Source of the DNA: Bacteroidales bacterium UBA1797
GTDB lineage: Bacteria > Bacteroidota > Bacteroidia > Bacteroidales > VadinHA17
DNA: 64,000 nucleotides
Direction of reading: 5' to 3'
NCBI GenBank assembly: GCA_002319885.1
Contig: DCFT01000112.1
Location: 18,304 to 82,303, forward strand
Position 1 is the stretch's first letter. Each line of letters begins with the position of its first letter. Under the pieces are notes generated by a model, which saw nothing but the letters and a program-made list of their open reading frames with translations, was not told the DNA's origin and searched no databases. Both the position numbers and the translations under genes were made by a program. This document shows positions 36,148 to 44,540 of the stretch, one piece after another.

Positions 36148-37587
36148 TTAGTTGTTATGATTTGCAATTGTATTTAATACATATGACTCAACAGTAAGAA
36201 GTCCGTTTTTCATAATTTCAAGAGTGTGAAGGCCAGCCATTAAAGATATTTCACCTTTGTAGGGGTTTCCTGAAGGTAGAAATATATCTGTATCAAGCAT
36301 TTTTTTATATTTCAGCAAATCTTCTCCAGGAATTATGCTGGCTAAATAGCTTTCGTATTCTGCTATTGAAGAATTAAGTCCATTACGGGTAGTGCAGCCA
36401 GGGGTAAGAAATGCCCTTGCAGGGCCGGGATCGAAAGGTTTGGAAAGTTCGGAATACATTATTTCCTGACCGGTATCCGTCTGACTTATCTGGCGGGCAC
36501 TTACTGCGGGCTTGCCAGGTTGTCCTTCCGATTCCTGAACCATCTTCTTCTGGATATTGCTTAGAATTGTAAGAATTTCGGTAGTTTTTGAATGCAGCCG
36601 TTCTATCTCATTGTAATGTAATGAGTCTTTAAATCTTGTGATCTCAGAACTGTTATGCCTGTACAGGTAATTATATAATGCCTTTTGCTGGTCATTATAT
36701 GGATAGTAATATGCCTGGTATGAATGCTGCAGGCTCAGGGTTAACATGGCTCCCGGGACAACAATTAACAAGTAACCAATGACCATAAAAATGAACTTTG
36801 GATTAACATAATTTTCCTCCTTCCAGGTAAGCCTGGTATATATCGGGAATGCAATAAAGCATAAAAGTATTATCCCAATAATTATAAATATGGTTGCTAG
36901 CGGCCAGTGTTGTAACTTAAACAGCATGCCTGCAAAAAAAAGTGCAGTTCCGAGTCCTCCTAGCCAGTAAACCTGTCGCTTTGACTTGTTTTGCTGATCG
37001 GACGATCTGTTCTGGACCAGTGCCGGAATAAAAAACAGAATACCAAATAATGCAGCAAGGGTTAGAAGTGCTCCTGCAAAAGGCCAGTGCTGAACTTTAA
37101 AGAGGGTCCCGAAAATAAACAGCATCCCGGCAGCAAAAGCTGATGAAACCAGGAAAAGTCTTTTCCTGTTATGAGTCTCTTTCCAAAGGACACTAAGGGC
37201 TGAAGGCAGAAAAATAAAAGCAAGAATTAAAGCCCCAAGAGTCATCAGTACCCCTGCGAGAGGCCAGTGCTGAATTTTGAACAATGCTGCAAAGCCAAAC
37301 ATGACAGTGCCTGCAACGCCTGAAATTTTCATTGTGTTTTTCATATATCGGTATTTTGTGTCAACTGCATAAAGCGTTTCTTTCTGGATCTCTTTAAGCC
37401 GGCGTGACCCCATTTTTTGTCTGACATTCCTGTAGGCCTCAGAAAAACTCAGACCATTCTGCATCTCGTTCTCCACGTCACAACATACATGATCAATGAG
37501 ATCCTCCAGCAAATGGGAAAATGATATCTCCTCTCTGCTAATGTCCCTGCTTATCTGATCAATATGTTGCAGACTAAGTTCAGGCAT
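36148..37587 (-). CDS. Membrane protein with HAAS-like N-terminus and three 60-residue HWP modules
   Basis: The 479-residue protein has an N-terminal helical domain (residues 1-80, with HLLEDLIDHVCCDVENEM), like the HAAS/permease-prefix domains that follow PadR regulators. Three membrane modules come next: LFKIQHWPLAG, LFKVQHWPFAG and LFKLQHWPLAT, with HWP at residues 107, 167 and 227, exactly 60 apart. A fourth helix pair and a C-terminal domain of about 190 residues follow. It overlaps the PadR gene by eight bases. The repeat regularity implies a symmetric membrane bundle. The C-terminal domain is not recognised. Confidence 0.78.
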   Translation of the reverse strand: MPELSLQHIDQISRDISREEISFSHLLEDLIDHVCCDVENEMQNGLSFSEAYRNVRQKMGSRRLKEIQKETLYAVDTKYRYMKNTMKISGVAGTVMFGFAALFKIQHWPLAGVLMTLGALILAFIFLPSALSVLWKETHNRKRLFLVSSAFAAGMLFIFGTLFKVQHWPFAGALLTLAALFGILFFIPALVQNRSSDQQNKSKRQVYWLGGLGTALFFAGMLFKLQHWPLATIFIIIGIILLCFIAFPIYTRLTWKEENYVNPKFIFMVIGYLLIVVPGAMLTLSLQHSYQAYYYPYNDQQKALYNYLYRHNSSEITRFKDSLHYNEIERLHSKTTEILTILSNIQKKMVQESEGQPGKPAVSARQISQTDTGQEIMYSELSKPFDPGPARAFLTPGCTTRNGLNSSIAEYESYLASIIPGEDLLKYKKMLDTDIFLPSGNPYKGEISLMAGLHTLEIMKNGLLTVESYVLNTIANHNN

Positions 37588-37924
37588 GGCTTATTCCTGG
37601 TTTGGTATCGACAATCTGCTGAAGTGATTCGATGAACTCGCTGAGTTCTTTGATTCTTTCAGCGACAACGGTATGACCTTTAGGCGTAAGACTATAGTAG
37701 ATCCTTATTCTGTTATTAAAATTTTCTGAAGCAGTTACCAGGGACCCATCCTTTTCCAGTTTATGAAGGATTGGATAGAGTGCTCCATAGGTTAGTTTCA
37801 TTTTCCCTGAGGTCAGTTCCTCCACTTTGCGTGTTATAGCATATCCGTGCATTGGCCCTTCCTCTTTTAACAGTTTCAGGACAATGGTTTTTAGAGATCC
37901 TTTTATCAGGTCTGATGGTATCAT
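37580..37924 (-). CDS. PadR-family transcriptional regulator (short form)
   Basis: The 114-residue protein is a PadR winged helix (GSLKTIVLKLLKEEGPMHGYAI, LTYGALYPILHKLEKDG, YYSLTPKG). It lacks the long dimerisation region of the PadR at 8533-9045. The gene overlaps the HAAS/HWP gene by eight bases, which implies coupled synthesis and control of its own operon. In other bacteria PadR plus HAAS modules control envelope-stress or membrane protein genes. Confidence 0.93.
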   Translation of the reverse strand: MIPSDLIKGSLKTIVLKLLKEEGPMHGYAITRKVEELTSGKMKLTYGALYPILHKLEKDGSLVTASENFNNRIRIYYSLTPKGHTVVAERIKELSEFIESLQQIVDTKPGISHA

Positions 37925-37977
37925 AGTTTAATATATTAATAGTATAATAAAATTATATATAATTTGTTTATATATTG

Positions 37978-38010
37978 CAAATATAAAATATTATATTTTA
38001 TAAAAACAAA
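37978..38010 (-). promoter_or_regulatory. Promoter of the PadR-HWP operon
   Basis: On the minus strand TTTG (38010-38007), a 21-base spacer and TATATTTG (37985-37978) match the Bacteroides consensus. The DNA between it and the PadR start (37925-37977) is almost pure A/T with several short palindromes, plausible for a PadR operator. Confidence 0.65.
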
Positions 38011-38080
38011 TTAATCAAAAAAAAATTTTGTTGCATGAAACGGTGATATTATCATAATTCCTCTTATTCACTGTATTATT

Positions 38081-38370
38081 TTAAAAATCACTCCGGAATT
38101 CACAATCCGCTACTGATATACACTGGCTATAATAAGCAGGATCTAGATGAATTATCCCACGAATATGATCCAGCATTATGACAAATGAACATAATGCAAT
38201 ATATGGATATTGTTTCCCCAACCAGTTCCATTGTTCCTTTACTATAATTCCATTGTCAGACAAGTGCATCGATTTATTCGCAATCCAGCCAAATGAATTG
38301 TTGTGATTCCTTACACATATAGTATAAAATAGTGCCGTCCTGACGTATAATCAAACCCGGACAAGCTGTT
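38081..38370 (-). pseudogene. Decayed REP-associated tyrosine transposase (IS200-like Y1 family)
   Basis: The minus strand encodes pieces matching the transposase pattern: SLSGFDYTSGRHYF in one frame, then YTICVRNHNNSFGWIANKS, MHLSDNGIIVKEQW, QYPYIALCSFVIM in the next. The expected HUH motif NHxHGII reads LDHIRGII, so one catalytic His is lost. A frameshift in the T run near 38326-38330 separates the pieces. The catalytic Tyr and C-terminal half are missing. This is the only trace of a mobile element in the window. Confidence 0.72.
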
Positions 38371-38479
38371 AAGTTTCCTGTGCATCTGATTAAACAATAA
38401 TATTGTTTCTGACCAGCGAGATCATATATAGCTAATTTTAAGCAAATTAGAAATTACAATCAAAATTTGTCTGAAAATA

Positions 38480-38525
38480 TTTGTCTTTTATTAAAATGTA
38501 TCATAAATTTGACCATTCGGTTAAA
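38480..38525 (+). promoter_or_regulatory. TetR operon promoter and palindromic operator
   Basis: TTTG (38480-38483), a 20-base spacer and TAAATTTG (38504-38511) form a consensus promoter. TTTGACCATTCGGTTAAA (38508-38525) is a palindrome with one mismatch that overlaps the -7 box, as expected for a TetR-type repressor site. Confidence 0.75.
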
Positions 38526-38553
38526 CTCAATAGTTAAACTAACAGGTTAAAAA

Positions 38554-39165
38554 ATGAGTGAAAATGAAAAACTGACTGAGGAAAAAATCTTCGAGGCTGC
38601 AACAGTTGTCTTTGAAGAGGAAGGACTATCAGGTGCACGAATGCAGACAATAGCTGACCGTGCCGGCATAAATAAAGCATTGCTTCATTATTACTTCCGG
38701 ACAAAAGATCACCTTTTTGAAGCCGTCTTTACAAAACTTGCAAAGAAAATGTTTAGCAAATTCAATCCTATTTTTGAAAAAGAGCTTTCACTTGAAGAAA
38801 AAATCAGATTCTTTTTCAGGGAGCATATTTCTTTTATGCAACATAATCCAAAACTCCCGGGCTTTATAATAAACGAAATTAATCATAACCCTCAAAGGAT
38901 TAAAAAGCTTCTGAGCAATATCGACTTTAAAAAATTATGGTCAACTATACTGGAACATCACGCTCATGAACTGTATAAATACAATATAACAGAGGAAAAC
39001 CTCCCACAGATTATGACAACAATTGCATCTCTTAGTGTGTTTCCCTTTGCAGCAAGAGGTATTCTTGAAATAGTATTTAACAATTACGGAGTCAATTTTG
39101 ATAAGTATATTGAAGATAGAAAGACCTTTGCAGCGGATTTTGTAATCAAAGCTATAACAAAATAA
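38554..39165 (+). CDS. TetR-family transcriptional regulator
   Basis: The 203-residue protein has an N-terminal helix-turn-helix (ATVVFEEEGLSGARMQTIADRAGINKALLHYYFRTKDHLF spans this region, residues about 13-52) and a helical ligand-binding domain. It is the first gene of an exporter operon and resembles the CecR (YbiH)-type regulator of YbhGFSR systems by context. A palindrome overlapping its promoter suggests autorepression relieved by a drug-like ligand. Confidence 0.93.
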   Translation: MSENEKLTEEKIFEAATVVFEEEGLSGARMQTIADRAGINKALLHYYFRTKDHLFEAVFTKLAKKMFSKFNPIFEKELSLEEKIRFFFREHISFMQHNPKLPGFIINEINHNPQRIKKLLSNIDFKKLWSTILEHHAHELYKYNITEENLPQIMTTIASLSVFPFAARGILEIVFNNYGVNFDKYIEDRKTFAADFVIKAITK

Positions 39166-39226
39166 AGAAGACTCCTTCGCACGCAGCTTAGCTCAATTTT
39201 AAAATTAAAATACTAAATCTATATAA

Positions 39227-40525
39227 ATGAGAAGAAGAGAATTGATAATAATGATTATACTGCTTCTGGGACAGTTTCCACTTCAGGCCCAGAAGATACT
39301 GACTCTGCAAGAGTGCTATGACCAGGCTATGAAAGCTAATGCCCTGGCTGCTGAAAAAAATGGCTATGCCGATATTTCAAAACTGAGAGATGAAAATCTG
39401 GCAAAGGGATGGCTCCCTACTCTAGATGCTAACGGAAGTTTCATCTATAATTCTTCCGTGCTCGATATGGGGAGTGTCCTGGGATCTCTTCCAATACCAG
39501 GTATAGCAGGTGCAATCAAGCCGCTCCCGAATGAACAATATAAAATTACTCTCGATATAAACCAGGTTATTTATGACGGAGGAGCTATCAAAGGCGCCAG
39601 GGCAATTGAAAAGGCTGACCTTAGCATTAATGAAAAACAGACCGAAACTGACCTGTATAAGCTTCGGGAGCAGATAAACGGCTATTATTTCAATATTTTG
39701 CTGCTGGCCCGACAGAAAGAGCTTTTGAATAATTATATGGAAATTATTAAAAAACGTATCGGGTCAATACAATCAGGAATAAACAATGGCGTAATAATAA
39801 AGTCAGATGAAGATGTACTGACGTCTGAAAAGATAAATCTTGAACAACAACTTGCTGAAAATGAGATCAGGAAAAATGCCTTTATGAAGATCCTGTCCGA
39901 TATTACAGGTAATGAGATCAGCAGTTCAACTGAGTTAATTATGCCTTCACCTCCTACAGAACTGACAAATGAATTATCACGTCCCGAATTGCAGCTTTTC
40001 GATTTAAGGAAGGAACAACTGGATGCGGGGATGAAGGTTATTGAAAGCAAAAGAATGCCTAAAGCGTTTGGATTTGCTACCATCGGTTATGGCAATCCTC
40101 CCGGAAGTAATTTCTTTAAAAATGAGTTTGCTCCTTATTATGTTCTCGGAGCAGGCATAAAATGGAATATATTCGACTGGAACAAATCAAGAAATGAAAA
40201 ACAAATTATCTCATTTCAGCAAAATATTATGCAGAACAGGAAGAATGATCTTTCTGATAACTTAAAAAGACTACTTGATTTAAAATATGCCGAAATAGAA
40301 AGTCTCAAAACTCTTAATGAAACCGATTCCAGCCTTATAGCCCTGAGGAAACGAATAACTGCCTCTGCCGAATCGCAATATCAGAACGGCACTATTACAG
40401 CAACTGACTACCTGAATCAACTTGACGCTGAACGACAGGCTATGATAAATTCAGAGATCCATAAAATAAGCCTTTCAATGAGAAGAATCGAATACCTGAA
40501 TATCAGCGGAAAAGAGATAGAATAG
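39227..40525 (+). CDS. TolC-family outer membrane efflux protein
   Basis: The 432-residue protein has a signal peptide (LIIMIILLLGQFPLQAQ) and two OEP repeats with long coiled coils. It would supply the outer-membrane channel for the exporter encoded downstream. It follows TetR by 61 bases. The second OEP repeat includes TDSSLIALRKRITASAESQY and the TATDYLNQLD motif seen in the family. Confidence 0.9.
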   Translation: MRRRELIIMIILLLGQFPLQAQKILTLQECYDQAMKANALAAEKNGYADISKLRDENLAKGWLPTLDANGSFIYNSSVLDMGSVLGSLPIPGIAGAIKPLPNEQYKITLDINQVIYDGGAIKGARAIEKADLSINEKQTETDLYKLREQINGYYFNILLLARQKELLNNYMEIIKKRIGSIQSGINNGVIIKSDEDVLTSEKINLEQQLAENEIRKNAFMKILSDITGNEISSSTELIMPSPPTELTNELSRPELQLFDLRKEQLDAGMKVIESKRMPKAFGFATIGYGNPPGSNFFKNEFAPYYVLGAGIKWNIFDWNKSRNEKQIISFQQNIMQNRKNDLSDNLKRLLDLKYAEIESLKTLNETDSSLIALRKRITASAESQYQNGTITATDYLNQLDAERQAMINSEIHKISLSMRRIEYLNISGKEIE

Positions 40526-40543
40526 CCCAACTGTGATAGCAGG

Positions 40544-40630
40544 ACCCCATCCCCCCTTGGGCCAATCTCCACAGATAAGGTTATGTATAATAAAAGATCA
40601 ATAATTAACCCCCTTTAGAGGGGCAGGGGG
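40544..40630. repeat. Structured C/G-rich intergenic repeat, copy B
   Basis: This incomplete copy begins ACCCCATCCCCCC and ends CCCCCTTTAGAGGGG, a CCCT/AGGGG-type hairpin, then CAGGGGG. It lacks the third hairpin of copies A and C. It lies within the exporter operon, between the TolC and HlyD-type genes, without apparent interruption of gene order. Confidence 0.5.
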
Positions 40631-40674
40631 CAAAAGGTGAAAATAAATCAATAAAAAACTAACAATATAACAAC

Positions 40675-41568
40675 ATGAAAACCAGATCACTAATAATAAT
40701 CACAGCAGTGCTCTTAGTCGGATGCAAAAACAATACCGACAAAGCTGATGCATACGGCAATTTTGAAGCAACAGAAGTTATTATTTCTTCTGAAACAAAC
40801 GGAAGAATCCTGCATCTGGATCCCACTGAGGGCTCAAAGATTGATGAAGGCTCTGCAATAGCGCTTATCGATACAACCATATTTCATCTGCAGAAAGAAG
40901 AAATAAATGCTGCCATGAGAAATGTTGTAACACGAGTCGCTTTAATCAATGCCCAGAATGATATTCTAACACAGCAGATAGCAAACATCAATATAAATAT
41001 ATCTAGGATCGGAAAGATGTTGAAAGATGATGCTGCCACTCAAAAACAATATGATGATCTGGCAGGTCAGGTTGCCGTTCTGCAGAAACAAATCAATGCC
41101 AACAACACACAAAAAGAATCAGTGGCAGCTGAGCTCTCTGTAAATGAATCAAAGAAAGCAACTTTAAATGAACAGATTAAAAGGTGTACGGTAAAAAGCC
41201 CCCTTAAAGGAACTGTAATTGAAAAATATGCCGAAGCCGGAGAAATAACGGCTGCCGGCAAACCATTGGTAAAAATTGCAGATCTGTCAGTTATCAAACT
41301 TAAAGTTTTCGTAAGCGGAGCGCAAATTGGTAAAATAAAGACCGGAGAAAAATGTACAATAAGGATCGATAATGGTGTAAATGGATATAGTTCATTTCCG
41401 GGAACAATAAGTTACATATCGGAGAAAGCAGAATTTACTCCCAAAATAATTCAGACAAAAGACGAAAGAGTAGTCCTTGTTTATGCAGTAAATATTGATG
41501 TAGTAAATGACGGATCTCTAAAATCAGGGATGCCGGGTGAAGCGCTTTTCAATATAGAAAATAAATGA
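40675..41568 (+). CDS. HlyD-family adaptor lipoprotein (YbhG-like)
   Basis: The 297-residue protein has a lipoprotein leader (IIITAVLLVGCKN). A lipoyl half, paired coiled coil and second lipoyl half follow (ATEVIISSETNGRILHLDPTEG, CTVKSPLKGTVIEKYAEAG), with a beta-barrel domain. It is the periplasmic adaptor of the YbhGFSR-like exporter. The following ATPase gene starts four bases after its stop. Confidence 0.9.
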   Translation: MKTRSLIIITAVLLVGCKNNTDKADAYGNFEATEVIISSETNGRILHLDPTEGSKIDEGSAIALIDTTIFHLQKEEINAAMRNVVTRVALINAQNDILTQQIANININISRIGKMLKDDAATQKQYDDLAGQVAVLQKQINANNTQKESVAAELSVNESKKATLNEQIKRCTVKSPLKGTVIEKYAEAGEITAAGKPLVKIADLSVIKLKVFVSGAQIGKIKTGEKCTIRIDNGVNGYSSFPGTISYISEKAEFTPKIIQTKDERVVLVYAVNIDVVNDGSLKSGMPGEALFNIENK

Positions 41569-41572
41569 TAAT

Positions 41573-42487
41573 ATGATAAAAGCAATTGAAGCATCGGGCA
41601 TTTCTAAATCGTTCGGAGCAACAAAGGCACTCGATAATATTTCTTTTTCAGTTAACGAATCTGAAATATTTGGGTTTATCGGTCCTGATGGCGCCGGAAA
41701 AACTACTTTGTTCAGGATCATTACATCACTGCTTATACCTGATTCTGGAACCATGAAAGTTTTGGGGATGGACCCCATAACTGAATATAAGGAACTGCGG
41801 AAGAATATAGGATATATGCCGGGAAGATTCAGTCTTTACCAGGATCTCTCAGTAGAAGAAAACCTGAATTTTTATGCAACTGTTTTCGGTACGACTGTTG
41901 AGGAAAATTATGAGCTTATTTCCGATATCTACTCACATATTGAACCATTCAAAAAAAGGCTGACCGGTAAACTTTCAGGAGGAATGAAACAAAAACTGGC
42001 CCTCTCCTGTGCATTAATACACAAGCCAAAACTTCTGGTTCTCGATGAACCGACAACAGGTGTGGATGCCGTTTCAAGATCTGAGTTCTGGGATATGCTG
42101 GGCAAATTGAAAAAACATAACATAACTATAATTGTATCTACACCATATATGGATGAAGCCATCCGATGCAACAGGGTGGCTCTGATACAGGATGGAAACA
42201 TCCTTTCAGTTGATACTCCTCAAAATGTCAGGACAGGTTTCAGCAGAAAGCTTTTTACCGTAAAATCAGCTGAAAAATACAAACTTATTAAAACACTGAG
42301 AAAAAATCCGGAGGTTCTGACAGCGTATCCCTTTGGAGATTCTATGCATGTAACCTTAATTGATGGATCAACTCCTGACTCTCTTTCAAAGGGACTGGTT
42401 CGGGAAGGGATAAATGATGCGGTTGTCCATGAAGCTGAAGCAGGAATCGAAGACCGGTTTCTCGAATTGATGGAAAAGCCACAGTAG
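41573..42487 (+). CDS. ABC transporter ATPase, first half of a YbhF-like pair
   Basis: The 304-residue protein has Walker A GPDGAGKTT, Q-loop YMPGRFSLYQD, signature LSGGMKQK, Walker B LLVLDEPTTGVD, and a C-terminal extension of about 80 residues as in DrrA-like ATPases. The switch residue is in IIVSTPYMDEA, where Thr/Pro replaces the usual Thr-His, so this site may be altered. E. coli YbhF fuses two ATPases in one chain; here they are separate genes. Confidence 0.92.
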   Translation: MIKAIEASGISKSFGATKALDNISFSVNESEIFGFIGPDGAGKTTLFRIITSLLIPDSGTMKVLGMDPITEYKELRKNIGYMPGRFSLYQDLSVEENLNFYATVFGTTVEENYELISDIYSHIEPFKKRLTGKLSGGMKQKLALSCALIHKPKLLVLDEPTTGVDAVSRSEFWDMLGKLKKHNITIIVSTPYMDEAIRCNRVALIQDGNILSVDTPQNVRTGFSRKLFTVKSAEKYKLIKTLRKNPEVLTAYPFGDSMHVTLIDGSTPDSLSKGLVREGINDAVVHEAEAGIEDRFLELMEKPQ

Positions 42488-42569
42488 CATTTTTTACTTG
42501 GAAATTTGACAGCGGAATAAGATTTTATTGACAGGTTAAAAAACAACAAATTAATACAAGGGCGAAGAG

Positions 42570-43295
42570 ATGAACAAAAAGGTTATCTATGTTAAGAACC
42601 TGGTAAAAAAATTCGACAGCTTTGTTGCTAACGATAATCTCAGCTTTGAGGTCTCGGAGGGTGAAATTTTTGGTTTTCTGGGGGCTAATGGTGCAGGCAA
42701 AACAACAACGATACGTATTCTCTCCGGGCTATCTAAACCTACGTCAGGAGAAGTTAAGGTTGCTGGGTTTGACGCTTATACTCAAGCCGAACAAATAAAA
42801 AAGAATATCGGCTATATGTGTCAGAAATTTTCACTATACGAAGATCTGACAGTAAAAGAAAACATAGTCCTTTATGGCGGAATTTATGGAATGAAGAAAT
42901 CTCTGATTAAAGAAAGACTTTCTGACCTTCTTGAAAAACTGCATTTCCAGGAATATGAAAACAGAATGATATCTGACCTTCCTCTCGGACTAAGACAAAA
43001 ACTTGCCTTCTCTGTGGCAGTACTGCACGAACCAAAGATTGTATTTCTTGATGAACCCACAGGAGGCGTCGATCCAATTACCAGGCGGCAGTTCTGGGAG
43101 ACAATATACGAAACAGCCTCAAGAGGAATCACAATATTCGTTACCACGCATTACATGGATGAGGCAGAATATTGTGACAGGATATCAATAATGAATGAAG
43201 GAAAAATTGTTGCACTGGATACCCCCGAAATGCTTAAGAAGCAATATAATGTTTCTTCTGTTGAGGAGGTGTTTATTAAAATAGCCAGACCATGA
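42570..43295 (+). CDS. ABC transporter ATPase, second half of a YbhF-like pair
   Basis: The 241-residue protein has Walker A GANGAGKTT, Q-loop YMCQKFSLYED, Walker B VFLDEPTGGVDP and switch His in FVTTHYMDEA. The signature motif is degenerate, reading LPLGLRQK instead of LSGGQ. In a heterodimer with the preceding ATPase this fits one active and one altered site: each partner lacks one element. It overlaps the permease gene by four bases (ATGA). Confidence 0.92.
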   Translation: MNKKVIYVKNLVKKFDSFVANDNLSFEVSEGEIFGFLGANGAGKTTTIRILSGLSKPTSGEVKVAGFDAYTQAEQIKKNIGYMCQKFSLYEDLTVKENIVLYGGIYGMKKSLIKERLSDLLEKLHFQEYENRMISDLPLGLRQKLAFSVAVLHEPKIVFLDEPTGGVDPITRRQFWETIYETASRGITIFVTTHYMDEAEYCDRISIMNEGKIVALDTPEMLKKQYNVSSVEEVFIKIARP

Positions 43296-44401
43296 AACGA
43301 TTCCTCGGTTTTGTAAAAAAAGAATTCCTGCATATTTTCAGGGATTACCGGACACTATTTATCCTTTTTGGTATTCCTGCTGCCCAGATACTAATTTTTG
43401 GTTATGCTGTCAGCACCGATATAAGAAATGCCGGTGTCGCAGTACTCGATTTATCACACGATGAAGTAACCACGAAACTGACCGACAAAATTATGAGCTC
43501 GGGTTTTTTCAAAAGAACTGAGACATTGCTGAATTACAACGATATAGACAAAGTATTTAAAAAGGGTAAAACAAAAGCTGTAATAGTTTTTGAAGAAGGT
43601 TTTGGCAAGAAACTTATAAACGAGGGTAAAGCCTCTTTAAGCATTATTGCTGACGGTTCAGAGCCTAACACGGCAACACTTATCACAAATTATACAACTG
43701 CAATAGTGAACGATTTTACAACAGATTTAGCCGGACCTTCAAGAAATAACTCATTACGGATAAGCCCTGAAGTAAAAATGTTCTATAACCCCGGACTTAA
43801 AAGCCATTACATGTTTGTTCCGGGTGTGGTAACTCTGATACTTATACTGATCTGTGCTCTTATGACATCTGTTACTATAACACGTGAAAAAGAATTTGGG
43901 ACAATGGAGGTCCTCCTTGTCTCTCCCCTTCGTCCAATACAGATAATTCTTGGGAAAGTGACTCCTTATTTTATCCTCTCTTTTATCAATGTGCTTCTCA
44001 TTCTCGGGTTATCATGGCTGGTTTTCGGACTGCCTGTAAAAGGAAGTATTATTCTTCTTTTGGCTGAATGCATGCTTTATATATTAATGAGTCTAAGTCT
44101 TGGAATACTTATCTCAACGGTATCGGACAATATGCAACAGGCCATATTCATCTCCCTTATAGGACTAATGTTGCCGACAGTACTACTCTCCGGATTTATT
44201 TTCCCGATTGAAAACATGCCAAAAATTTATGATTATGTAAGTTCAATTCTTCCACCAAGATATTTTATTGTAATAATTAAAAACATAATGATAAAAGGGA
44301 CAGGTATCATGTATATTTGGAAAGAGACACTTATCCTGATTATCATGACATTAGTCTTTATAGGATTGAGTGTCAGGAAGTTTAAGATCAGACTGGAATA
44401 A
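43292..44401 (+). CDS. ABC-2 type permease (YbhS-like)
   Basis: The 369-residue protein has an N-terminal helix (FILFGIPAAQILIFGYAV), a soluble loop of about 150 residues, then five or six helices (FVPGVVTLILILICALMTSVTITREKE region, with the EFGTMEVLLVSP motif). It is one of two permeases of the YbhGFSR-like exporter. It is coupled to the ATPase gene by ATGA overlap. Confidence 0.92.
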   Translation: MKRFLGFVKKEFLHIFRDYRTLFILFGIPAAQILIFGYAVSTDIRNAGVAVLDLSHDEVTTKLTDKIMSSGFFKRTETLLNYNDIDKVFKKGKTKAVIVFEEGFGKKLINEGKASLSIIADGSEPNTATLITNYTTAIVNDFTTDLAGPSRNNSLRISPEVKMFYNPGLKSHYMFVPGVVTLILILICALMTSVTITREKEFGTMEVLLVSPLRPIQIILGKVTPYFILSFINVLLILGLSWLVFGLPVKGSIILLLAECMLYILMSLSLGILISTVSDNMQQAIFISLIGLMLPTVLLSGFIFPIENMPKIYDYVSSILPPRYFIVIIKNIMIKGTGIMYIWKETLILIIMTLVFIGLSVRKFKIRLE

Positions 44402-44458
44402 AAGCGGGTAACGAAGCACAAAGTAAGACAAAGGATAAAAATTAATCAGCCTTCAGTG

Positions 44459-44486
44459 AGTCGTGAATCGTTAGTCGTGAGTCATT
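44459..44486. repeat. Short tandem repeat, 14-base unit
   Basis: Two adjacent units AGTCGTGAATCGTT and AGTCGTGAGTCATT differ at two positions. They lie in the 139-base gap between the two permease genes. Nearby ACAAAG and GACAAAGG at 44418-44433 recall the inverted repeat at 22549-22656. Confidence 0.45.
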
Positions 44487-44540
44487 ATATCTATTAATCG
44501 TATGTATTAATTTTTAATTGAATAAGAAAAAAACTATTGA

